Below are positions 1-6,291 of a DNA stretch of 64,000 nucleotides, piece by piece. Numbering within the stretch: the first letter of the stretch is position 1; each line of letters opens with the position of its first letter. The stretch is taken from NCBI RefSeq assembly GCF_004327355.1, contig NZ_QJUM01000005.1:1-64000 (forward strand), written 5' to 3'. The notes under the pieces were generated by a model. The model saw only the letters and a program-made list of their open reading frames with translations. It was not told the origin of the DNA and did no database searches. The stretch is from Phytopseudomonas dryadis. GTDB taxonomy: Bacteria; Pseudomonadota; Gammaproteobacteria; Pseudomonadales; Pseudomonadaceae. A program made the translations under genes and the position numbers.

Positions 1-199
1 CCCTACGGCCTACGAGGTGCTGATCGAAGGGCAGATCGCCGCGATGGGCGAGGACACCTTCAGGCGCAATCACCAGCGTTGATGCCGGGGGCAGGGCATA
101 CGGCCGATAGGAGCGCTAAAGGCTGGAGGCTGAACGACAAGCAAACCCCATGGGCTCTTTCGTCCAGCTTTCCAGCCTCAAGCGTTTTGGCTCGAAGGC
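1..199. repeat. Direct repeat, copy 1 of about 200 bp
   Basis: Bases 1-199 recur at 300-498, an offset of 299, with only a few mismatches (for example at 189/488). The unit holds the last codons of an open frame ending at 82 and then a hairpin (112-188) whose arms read roughly ggctggaggctgaacga and tcgtccagctttccagcct. The repeat probably continues to the left of the window. Similarity stops abruptly at 200/499. Confidence 0.9.
2..82 (+). CDS. C-terminal end of an unrecognised protein (cut by the window edge)
   Basis: An open frame runs from the window edge to the TGA at 80-82 and gives 26 residues beginning PTAYEVLIEGQIAAMG and ending in RRNHQR. Its third codon positions are nearly all G or C, as in true genes of this window, so it is probably the tail of a real plus-strand gene lying to the left. 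I do not recognise the family. The same tail is duplicated at 301-381, where it is fused in frame to a palindrome at 276-301 and has no plausible start, so that copy is a by-product of the tandem duplication. Confidence 0.4.
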   Translation, partial: PTAYEVLIEGQIAAMGEDTFRRNHQR

Positions 200-275
200 C
201 AGTTTCGCTTTGCAGTTCGGGTGGACGACGCTTCACCTGCGCGGCCCGACCCGTCCACCGCTCTACAATCGCAAT

Positions 276-301
276 GGTGGATGAAAAGAGCGTCATCCAC
301 C
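276..301. repeat. Short intergenic palindrome
   Basis: ggtggatga (276-284) pairs with tcatccacc (293-301) around an 8-base loop, followed by ctacgg. A degenerate relative (gggtggacg...cgtccacc) lies just upstream at about 219-259. Motifs of this GTAGGGTGGATGA type are common between Pseudomonas genes. It separates the two copies of the 299-bp tandem unit and may have been involved in the duplication. Confidence 0.6.
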
Positions 302-498
302 CTACGGCCTACGAGGTGCTGATCGAAGGGCAGATCGCCGCGATGGGCGAGGACACCTTCAGGCGCAATCACCAGCGTTGATGCCGGGGGCAGGGCATAC
401 GGCCGATAGGAGCGCTAAAGGCTGGAAGCTGAACGACAAGCAAACCCCATGGGCTCTTTCGTCCAGCTTTCCAGCCTCAAGCGTTTTTGCTCGAAGGC
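300..498. repeat. Direct repeat, copy 2, with duplicated gene tail
   Basis: Second copy of bases 1-199. It contains the duplicated 26-codon tail (301-381, stop TGA) and the hairpin at 411-488. A third, diverged relative of that hairpin lies at 5082-5166. Between copy 2 and the mlaA stop codon at 535 there are only about 36 unassigned bases, so the hairpin could act as the end signal for mlaA, which is read from the minus strand. No T tract is seen. Confidence 0.88.
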
Positions 499-534
499 CG
501 AAGGCCGCTTTCCCCTTGCAGCTGCTGTTGTCGC

Positions 535-1311
535 TTATTCGGCGATCAGCAGTTTGCGCGACTCGGTATAGAAGAAGCGCAGCTTCTCGTACTCGAACGG
601 CGAGTTGAGCTGGCCGTAGCGGAAGTTGGTGGTCGCGCGCTGATCGACGATCCTCAGCGCCGTCACTTCCGGGTGGTTGCTGCTGACCTCGGCCACGTTG
701 AGGAAGTTGATCTGCTGCTCGGCGCCGAAGTCCACCACCAGGCCACCGGTATCGCGCAGGGTGGAAGGGCCGAGCACGGGCAGCATCAGGTACGGGCCGG
801 CGGGGGTGCCATAGAAACCCAGGGTCTGGCCGAAGTCCTCGCTCTGCTTGGGCAGGCCCATGCGCGTGGCGGGATCCCACAGGCCGGCCACGCCGAGGGT
901 GGTGTTGAACAACAGCCGGCCGGTGGTGTTCAGGGCCCGCTGGCCCTTGAGCTGGAGCACGCTGTTGAGCAGGTTGGAGACGTCGCCGAGATTGCCGAAG
1001 AAATTGCTCACGCCTTGCTGTACCAGGCTCGGCGTGATGGTGCGGTAGCCGTCGACCACGGGCAGGAACACCCATTCGTCGAAGCGATAGTTGAAGTGAT
1101 AGACGCGGCGGTTCCACGATTCCAGCGGATCGTAGACATTCAGCGCGTTGAGCGTCGAGCGTTCGAACTCGCGCTGATCCAGGCCCGGGTTGAACCTGAG
1201 GTTCTGCAGCGGCTGCTTGAAGCCGTCATCCTCGGTGGTGGTCTGGGCGGTGGCAGTGGTGCACGCCAGCAGGGCGGCGAGCAGGGCGAGAGTGGGGAAG
1301 GGCTTAGCCAC
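535..1311 (-). CDS. mlaA: MlaA/VacJ-family phospholipid-trafficking lipoprotein
   Basis: This 258-residue exported protein belongs to the MlaA (VacJ) family, outer-membrane proteins that pull misplaced phospholipids from the outer leaflet for return by the Mla pathway. The N-terminus is a signal peptide, and the Cys in ALLACTT may be a lipobox, although Leu at -2 is not classical; cleavage after ATA is the alternative. The typical core is visible: DPLESWNRRVYHFNYRFDEW, then SNFFGNLGDVSNLLNSVLQ, then GTPAGPYLMLPVLGPSTLRD. Its start overlaps the end of the upstream hydrolase gene by 8 bp, so the two are one operon. No other mla gene is present, which suggests a paralogue outside the main mla operon. 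Confidence 0.88.
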   Translation of the reverse strand: MAKPFPTLALLAALLACTTATAQTTTEDDGFKQPLQNLRFNPGLDQREFERSTLNALNVYDPLESWNRRVYHFNYRFDEWVFLPVVDGYRTITPSLVQQGVSNFFGNLGDVSNLLNSVLQLKGQRALNTTGRLLFNTTLGVAGLWDPATRMGLPKQSEDFGQTLGFYGTPAGPYLMLPVLGPSTLRDTGGLVVDFGAEQQINFLNVAEVSSNHPEVTALRIVDQRATTNFRYGQLNSPFEYEKLRFFYTESRKLLIAE

Positions 1312-2602
1312 GGAAGAACTCCAACATGGCGTCGCTGTTGACGCGGTAATTGAGGTTGCCGCAGTGCCCGCCCAGGGGGTAGACGGTCAGGCGGTCGCCC
1401 ATCGTGCGGCGCAGGAAGCCGAGATCGCCGGGGCCGAGGATGACGTCGTCGGCGTTGTGCATCACGGCGATCTTGCGGCTGCCTTTCAGGTAGTCCTCCA
1501 GGGCATAGAGGCTGACCTGGTTGACCAGCTGGCTCATGCTGCCGCCGCCGTAGCGCGCGCGCCACATGGGGATCAGTTGCTCGGTCATGTAGCAGTCGAA
1601 GTCGCACTGCAGCGCGCGGCGGAAGAACGGCGTCAGGCTGGTGCCCTCGCCAATCGGGTAGTCCACCGGGGTGATCAGGCCGCGCCGGTTGATCAGGTCG
1701 GAGGTGAAGGCGATGTCGGCGGCGGAGAAACGGAACGAGGTGCCGATGAGCATGGCCATCTGCTCGTCGGACAGATGCTCCCTGGACTGCTGGAAGTCGT
1801 AGAGCAGGGCATCGTTGATGTCGACATAGCCTTTTTCCTGGAAATAGCGGGTCAGCTTGGCCAGTACCAGTTCATAGAAGGTGGTGCGGTTGTCGATGCC
1901 CTTGACCTGGGTCTGTACCAGGCGGTCGAGGTTGCTGATCGAGGTGTACAGGTTGACCGGCGGGTTGAGCAGCAGCACCCGTTTGAAGTTGAAGCTGCGT
2001 CGGGTTTCGTCCAGCTGGCTGACGAACGCCGCGTGCAGGGCGCCGAGGCTGTAGCCGGTCAGGTGGAATTCGGTCACGGCCAGTTTCGGGTGCTGTGCCC
2101 GCACCGCCTGCATGGCCCGGTACAGGTCTTCGGCATCGTCGCGGCTGAGGCCCGGGGTGGCGAAGCGCGAGGCCGAGGTCATGAAATCGTAGCTGGTCGG
2201 CGAGGACAGCTGCACGACATGGTAGCCCGCGCCATAGAACAGTTTTTTCAGGTACTCGGGCGTGCTGCTCGAGTAATGCGCGCCAGTGCCGGCGATGATG
2301 AAGATCAGCGGCGCCGGGCCTTTCTGTTCGGCCAGGCGGTAGCGCAGCTTGGTCACCGACCAGAAATTGTCCGGCAGTTCGAACTCGCGCTCGGGGCGCA
2401 GGCGCACCTGATAGTCCTTCTGCCGGATGTCGGCGTCCTCCAGCAGCGTCGGGCGCAGTTCGGGTGGCGTCGTGGCAATGGTCGCCTCGAACGGATTGGT
2501 CAGCGGGTAGCCATAGCTTTGCGCATCGATATCGGCCGCCCACAGTGGGGCGCCGAGAAGCAGGCCGCTAAGCAATGCAGCAAGGCGAGCAATGCAAGAC
2601 AT
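1304..2602 (-). CDS. Exported alpha/beta hydrolase, operon partner of MlaA
   Basis: 432 residues with a clear cleavable signal peptide (cut near LWAA-DID, residue 23). The fold is alpha/beta hydrolase: the nucleophile elbow GYSLGA places Ser at about 185, an acidic residue sits in HNADDVILG, and the C-terminal GGHCGNLNY offers the His. The oxyanion region is IIAGTGAHYSS. It is therefore probably a periplasmic esterase, lipase or phospholipase; the substrate is unknown. Overlap with mlaA (8 bp) suggests coupled translation and a role in envelope lipid handling, which is inference. Homologues are sometimes labelled serine/threonine kinase, but nothing kinase-like is seen here. Confidence 0.72.
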   Translation of the reverse strand: MSCIARLAALLSGLLLGAPLWAADIDAQSYGYPLTNPFEATIATTPPELRPTLLEDADIRQKDYQVRLRPEREFELPDNFWSVTKLRYRLAEQKGPAPLIFIIAGTGAHYSSSTPEYLKKLFYGAGYHVVQLSSPTSYDFMTSASRFATPGLSRDDAEDLYRAMQAVRAQHPKLAVTEFHLTGYSLGALHAAFVSQLDETRRSFNFKRVLLLNPPVNLYTSISNLDRLVQTQVKGIDNRTTFYELVLAKLTRYFQEKGYVDINDALLYDFQQSREHLSDEQMAMLIGTSFRFSAADIAFTSDLINRRGLITPVDYPIGEGTSLTPFFRRALQCDFDCYMTEQLIPMWRARYGGGSMSQLVNQVSLYALEDYLKGSRKIAVMHNADDVILGPGDLGFLRRTMGDRLTVYPLGGHCGNLNYRVNSDAMLEFFRG

Positions 2603-2926
2603 ACAAGATCCCTTTGCAGGAGAACGTTCTTTTCAAGGATGGGCTGCGGGTTCGCGGCGTGTTTCGCCTCGTCCCGAACGGGACGGATCCGTATCAGCGC
2701 AGTCCCTGAGACAACCCCGGCGTGTCAAAGTGCCATACGATGTTCTGGCGAGTTCCGGATTGTCGACTTGATACCGGATTTACCGGCAAAGGTCGAGCGG
2801 CCTCGTGCTTTTCCGGCACGGGGCGAGCCTGTGCCTGTCCGCCAGGCTGTGAATGTGCCGTGACGACGGCTTGCATCCGGGCCCGGGAGGATTATTCTGG
2901 GCGCCGTCCATCCGCCCGGAGTCCCT
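2603..2926. other. Divergent intergenic region, no gene seen
   Basis: This 324-bp gap lies between the minus-strand hydrolase start and the plus-strand membrane protein at 2927. I find no open frame with convincing codon use, no tRNA and no strong promoter match. A cggag ribosome-binding site precedes ATG 2927. Both promoters of the divergent pair must lie here. Confidence 0.5.
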
Positions 2927-3298
2927 ATGTCCCGCCGCCTGCCCATCGTCTTGCTGGCGCTCGCCGCCGTTGTCTGCCTGGGCGCCAGTTATGCGCTGCG
3001 CTACCTGCTCATGGAAGGTGATCTGTGGGTCGGCCGCTGCGTCGACGACCCCGCCAGCCTGGCCTGCCAGGTGCGTGCCGGCCTGGGCTGGTTGATCCAC
3101 CTGCGCGTATTGGCCTGGACCGCCCTGGGCTGCGCCGTGCTGGCCTTCGTGCTGCCGGGTGTCTGGGGCTGGCGCCTGGCGGTCCCGGCACTGCTCCTGG
3201 GCCTGCCGGCGCTGGCGCTGTATAGCGCCAGCCTGGCGGTGTTCGCCGTGGTCCTGGCGCTGCTGCGCCTGGTGCGTGCCGAGCGGGTGAGCGCGTAG
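2927..3298 (+). CDS. Small integral membrane protein, unknown function
   Basis: 123 residues beginning MSRRLPIVLLALAAVVC with ATG at 2927 after a cggag site. Hydrophobic segments lie at about residues 5-28, 52-75 and 80-113, so three or four membrane spans are likely. The short loop between the first two (GDLWVGRCVDDPASLACQV) carries two Cys that could pair in the periplasm. I do not recognise a named family. It converges with the GH17 gene, the two stop codons being 22 bp apart, so it is not in that operon. Function cannot be assigned. Confidence 0.7.
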   Translation: MSRRLPIVLLALAAVVCLGASYALRYLLMEGDLWVGRCVDDPASLACQVRAGLGWLIHLRVLAWTALGCAVLAFVLPGVWGWRLAVPALLLGLPALALYSASLAVFAVVLALLRLVRAERVSA

Positions 3299-3320
3299 CG
3301 CAGGCGAAGCCCTGGCTGCG

Positions 3321-4925
3321 CTAGGCATCGCTCTCGACCCGGGGAAGCCCATGCCGGGAGGTTTCTATGCCTTTTGCAGCCGACAGGCGCACGCTGCGCC
3401 AGAGTGCCGCGACCAGCAGGGCGCTGGTGATGGCCCAGCCGATGGCCTGCAGGTTGCCGAGGGTTTCCTCGACCAGTTGCGGCGCGATACCGGCGGCGAT
3501 CAGCAGCGCCAGCAGGGCGATCTCCCGGCGCGGGCCGGCGACCGGGCGACACAGGTAGACCAGTGCCGGCAGCAGCAGGGCGGCGCTGGGAAAGCTGCGG
3601 TAGCGCGCGTCGCTGACCAGGGCCAGCATCATCACCGCGCCGGCGAAGCCCGCGGCCGCCAGCCACCAGCCCGCGCGTCGCTCCAGCCAGGCGAACGCCG
3701 GCTCGCGCCAGCCGGCGCGTTGGCCAAGGGCCAGGCTCGCATGGGCCAGGACCAGCAGGTTCAGGGCCAGCAAGGCGCCGGCCCACAGCCATTCGCCGAA
3801 GAAGCGGCTGGTGACCCAGGCCAGTTGCGCCGACAACCCCACGCAGGCCGCCGCCACGGCCGCCAGCAATGGCAGCAGCAAGGCGTTGCGTGGCGAGCAC
3901 GGGCGGCCGCCGAGGGCCAGGCCGAAGACGAATACGACGCTGCTGACCGCCAGCCAGTACGGCCAGTGCGGCAGGTTGGAGACGGGGCCGGCGAGAATCG
4001 ACTTGTCCTGGCGCTCGGCATCGTACAGCCCCCAGAAACCGCCGACGGCGCCTTCGCTGACGCGCTTCCACGGCTGGTCGAAGGCTTCGATCAGGTTGTA
4101 GCGCCAGCCATGCTGCTCGGCCAGGGCGACGAAGCCGCGGATGAAGGTGGCCTGGTTGACCCGGCTGGGCACTGCGGTTTCGCGCTGGCGGCCCTCGCTG
4201 GGCCAGCCGGTCTCGCCGATCAGGATGTCCTTGGGGGCGAACCGCCGGCCGAACAGCTGGCGCACCTCGGTGACTTCGCGCAGGGCCTGGTCGATTCCCG
4301 CCGGGTCGTCCTCCCAGTAGGGCAGCAGGTGAATGGTCAGGAAATCCACGGCGGGTGCCACCTCGGGGTGCTTTAGCCAGAACTCCCAGACATCGGCATA
4401 GGTCACCGGCTGGGCGATCGCCGCCTTGACCTGCTCGATCAGAGCGACCAGCTGTGCGGCGGTGACTTCCTTGCGCAGCAGCGCCTCGTTGCCGACGATC
4501 ACCGCCTCGACCACATCGGGGTTGGCCCTGGCCAGCTCGATCAGCCCCTGGATTTCGACGGCGGTGTCATGCGGGTTGCGGCTCACCCAGGCGCCGGCGA
4601 GCAACTTCAGCCCGTGCTTGCGGGCCAGGTCCGGCAAGGCTTGCAGGCCGGTGACCGAGTAGGTGCGGATGCACTGGAAACGCTGGGCGAGCAGCGCCAG
4701 GTCGGCGTCCATGCGTTCGGCACGGATCGCCAGGGGCTGATCGAAGGGCGACTGATCCTTGTCGAACGGCGTATAGGAGGCGCACTGCAGTTTGTGCGTC
4801 GGGGTCGCCGCGTCGGCGAGTTCGACCGGTTTGCCCAGGGTCTGCCACAGGCCGCCAAGGGCGAGCAGGCCGACGAGGCAGGCGCACAGGTAGGGAGCGA
4901 GCGGGAAGCGGGCGGTCACGGGCAT
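3321..4925 (-). CDS. Membrane GH17-family beta-glucan enzyme (glucosyltransferase or glucanase)
   Basis: 534 residues: an N-terminal membrane anchor (about 9-28), a GH17 catalytic domain (about 45-310), then several hydrophobic segments to about residue 515. The two GH17 catalytic glutamates are visible: acid/base in VIVGNEALLRKE (Glu147) and nucleophile in ILIGETGWPSEG (Glu238). Proteobacterial relatives, often annotated as beta-(1,6)-glucan synthase, act as beta-glucan transglycosylases or exo-1,3-glucanases at the inner membrane, some linked to periplasmic glucans (NdvB type). No GT2 synthase domain is attached here. It has its own upstream region, which contains a heptamer repeat and nested inverted repeats (4984-5228). 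Confidence 0.8.
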   Translation of the reverse strand: MPVTARFPLAPYLCACLVGLLALGGLWQTLGKPVELADAATPTHKLQCASYTPFDKDQSPFDQPLAIRAERMDADLALLAQRFQCIRTYSVTGLQALPDLARKHGLKLLAGAWVSRNPHDTAVEIQGLIELARANPDVVEAVIVGNEALLRKEVTAAQLVALIEQVKAAIAQPVTYADVWEFWLKHPEVAPAVDFLTIHLLPYWEDDPAGIDQALREVTEVRQLFGRRFAPKDILIGETGWPSEGRQRETAVPSRVNQATFIRGFVALAEQHGWRYNLIEAFDQPWKRVSEGAVGGFWGLYDAERQDKSILAGPVSNLPHWPYWLAVSSVVFVFGLALGGRPCSPRNALLLPLLAAVAAACVGLSAQLAWVTSRFFGEWLWAGALLALNLLVLAHASLALGQRAGWREPAFAWLERRAGWWLAAAGFAGAVMMLALVSDARYRSFPSAALLLPALVYLCRPVAGPRREIALLALLIAAGIAPQLVEETLGNLQAIGWAITSALLVAALWRSVRLSAAKGIETSRHGLPRVESDA

Positions 4926-4983
4926 GGTCGAACACGCAGGGGCAGGTGGCGATCGCGCATCTTAGACGGAAAGGCGGTCGGAA

Positions 4984-5011
4984 GCTTCAAGCTTCAAGCT
5001 TCAAGCTTCAA
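4984..5011. repeat. Heptanucleotide tandem repeat (gcttcaa x4)
   Basis: Four perfect tandem copies of gcttcaa run from 4984 to 5011 and a partial fifth (gc) follows. They lie 59 bp upstream of the GH17 start codon (minus strand) and form the distal part of the left outer arm of the nested inverted repeat described next. Heptamer tracts of this type can change copy number by slipped pairing. Confidence 0.85.
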
Positions 5012-5228
5012 GCAGGGCAATTGCGCTACGCGCTCGAAGCGCCGACGACTGCATGGAAGCAGGAGCCCGAGCCGAAAACAGCGCTGGAAGGCTGGAGGCT
5101 TAACGAAAAGCAGCCCGAGCCCGCAGGAAAACAGCGGTTTCTCGTTCAGCCCTCCAGCCTCCAGCGCTTTTCATCGAGGGTCTTTCACACTATGACGCCA
5201 TAGTGCGATTGCCCTGAAGCTTCAAGCT
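5003..5228. repeat. Nested inverted repeats between divergent genes
   Basis: The outer arms are 5003-5027 (aagcttcaagcagggcaatt...) and 5202-5228, which are close to reverse complements. Inside them sits a second pair, 5082-5110 (cgctggaaggctggaggctt...) and 5141-5166. The inner pair is the same hairpin family as 112-188 and 411-488; the outer arm resembles the AAGCTTCAAG-type hairpins at 42598, 43292 and 58869. The structure fills most of the 420-bp gap between the GH17 gene and comEA. No protein-coding potential is convincing inside it. Confidence 0.8.
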
Positions 5229-5249
5229 GAGCGTTGCGCGCTTATGGAT

Positions 5250-5278
5250 TTGACAAGTCGTCGAGGCTGGCTAACTTT
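5250..5278 (+). promoter_or_regulatory. Weak sigma-70 promoter candidate for the comEA-like gene
   Basis: A perfect TTGACA lies at 5250-5255 and, 16 bases later, a poor -10 (taactt, 5272-5277). It sits 70 bp upstream of the start codon. The -10 match is weak, so this is only a candidate. Confidence 0.3.
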
Positions 5279-5345
5279 TCTCAGGCGGCGCTAAGGAAGT
5301 ACCGCGTCGTTTGTTCGAATCGACTTTTCAAAAGGAACTTGAATC

Positions 5346-5675
5346 ATGCAAAAGAGCTATCTGCAATCCCTCCTGTTCGCCGCACTGGCCAGTGCATCCC
5401 TGCTGCTCAGCGCCGCCGAAACCAGCCCGGCAGCGGCGCCGGAGCCGGCGGTCGCCGAGCAACTGGCCGAGCTTGCCCCGCTCGATCTCAACACGGCCGA
5501 TGCCGAAACGCTGCAGCGCGAGCTCAGCGGCGTTGGCGCGGTCAAGGCCCAGGCGATCGTCAGCTATCGGGAAACCCATGGCCAGTTCGCCTCGGTCGAC
5601 GAGTTGCTCGAGGTCAAGGGTGTCGGCGAGGCGCTGCTGGAGCGTAATCGCGGGAAACTCACGGTCGCCCAGTGA
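5346..5675 (+). CDS. ComEA-family exported helix-hairpin-helix protein
   Basis: 109 residues with a signal peptide (MQKSYLQSLLFAALASASLLLSA), a short Ala/Pro linker and a ComEA-type double helix-hairpin-helix from about residue 46 to 105 (PLDLNTADAETL, LSGVGAVKAQAIVSYRE, GQFASVDELLEVKGVGEALL). Proteins of this size are thought to bind DNA in the periplasm during uptake, although in Pseudomonas the competence role is mostly inferred. A lysine-poor tail ends NRGKLTVAQ. It stands alone, followed by a strong terminator at 5710-5747. The first ATG is preceded by aaaggaac, a reasonable ribosome site. Confidence 0.85.
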   Translation: MQKSYLQSLLFAALASASLLLSAAETSPAAAPEPAVAEQLAELAPLDLNTADAETLQRELSGVGAVKAQAIVSYRETHGQFASVDELLEVKGVGEALLERNRGKLTVAQ

Positions 5676-5709
5676 GGGCAGGACTGGCGCGCTAGCGCGT
5701 TGATCTGCC

Positions 5710-5747
5710 AATGCCGCTCGGGTCCGCTGGATTCGAGCGGCATTTTT
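5710..5747 (+). terminator. Rho-independent terminator after the comEA-like gene
   Basis: An 11-bp stem, aatgccgctcg (5710-5720) with cgagcggcatt (5734-5744), loop of 13 and a run of T. It isolates comEA from the flagellar block. Confidence 0.85.
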
Positions 5748-5836
5748 CTGGCCGCTGGCCTGTTTTCTGCTTGCCCGGCCCAGGCGTCAAGCCGGCGGCG
5801 CCGGGCTTCTCGGCGCGTTTTCCCTGATTCCGATTG

Positions 5837-5854
5837 TTGGCATCCTTGTTGCTA
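5837..5854 (+). promoter_or_regulatory. Sigma-54 promoter of the fliE operon
   Basis: ttggcatccttgttgcta has GG at 5839-5840 and GC at 5851-5852, exactly ten bases apart, with the full TTGGCA and TTGCTA context. In P. aeruginosa fliE is a sigma-54/FleR-dependent class, which agrees. The start codon lies about 90 bp downstream. Confidence 0.88.
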
Positions 5855-5880
5855 ATACCTCTGCAAGGCACCGCTAGCGT

Positions 5881-5903
5881 CAAAAAATGGCCGGGAGCCA
5901 TTT
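5881..5903. repeat. Palindrome in the fliE leader, shared with 15915-15937
   Basis: Bases 5881-5903 contain aaatggc-cggga-gccattt, a 7-bp stem with a 5-base loop. The 23 bases are identical, in reverse complement, to those at 15915-15937 behind fliK. Here the element lies between the sigma-54 promoter and the ribosome site of fliE and would be in the transcript leader. It has no T run, so it is not a classical terminator. Confidence 0.75.
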
Positions 5904-5942
5904 GGGGCGTCGCTAAGCAACTGCGGTCAGTGGAGGAAGGTC

Positions 5943-6275
5943 ATGAGTCAAGGTATCGAGTTCAATCGTCTGATGCTGGAAATGCGTTCCATGCAGGCGG
6001 AGGCCATGGCCCGGCAGAAACCGGCGGTCTCCGGCGCGCAGGAAGCGGGCGCGCCGAGTTTCTCGGACATGCTCGGCCAGGCGGTGAACAAGGTCAGCGA
6101 GACGCAGCAGGCTTCCAATCAGCTGGCCACGGCGTTCGAGATGGGCCAGAGCGGGGTCGACCTGACCGACGTGATGATCGCCTCGCAGAAAGCCAGCGTA
6201 TCGTTCCAGGCCATGACCCAGGTGCGCAACAAGCTGGTTCAGGCTTACCAAGACATCATGCAAATGCCGGTTTAA
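5943..6275 (+). CDS. fliE: Flagellar hook-basal body protein FliE
   Basis: 110 residues, the usual FliE length. FliE joins the MS ring to the rod and is one of the first substrates of the flagellar export gate. The family signature is seen in [20 protein letters not shown] and in the C-terminal [20 protein letters not shown] followed by [20 protein letters not shown] 5943 follows an excellent ggaggaagg site. It is the first gene of the fliEFGHIJ block, 16 bp from fliF, and is driven by the sigma-54 promoter at 5837-5854. Confidence 0.96.
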   Translation: MSQGIEFNRLMLEMRSMQAEAMARQKPAVSGAQEAGAPSFSDMLGQAVNKVSETQQASNQLATAFEMGQSGVDLTDVMIASQKASVSFQAMTQVRNKLVQAYQDIMQMPV

Positions 6276-6291
6276 GAGGTAGATCCCGACC

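Noticed and set aside
301..381. Second copy of the 26-residue tail as a gene from ATG 274 or 79
   Set aside because: The upstream part is a palindromic repeat and duplicated intergenic sequence; no ribosome site. Best explained by the tandem duplication.
1190..2863. 557-codon plus-strand frame opposite the alpha/beta hydrolase
   Set aside because: It is antisense to an exported hydrolase with a full catalytic pattern; the frame is open only because of high GC.
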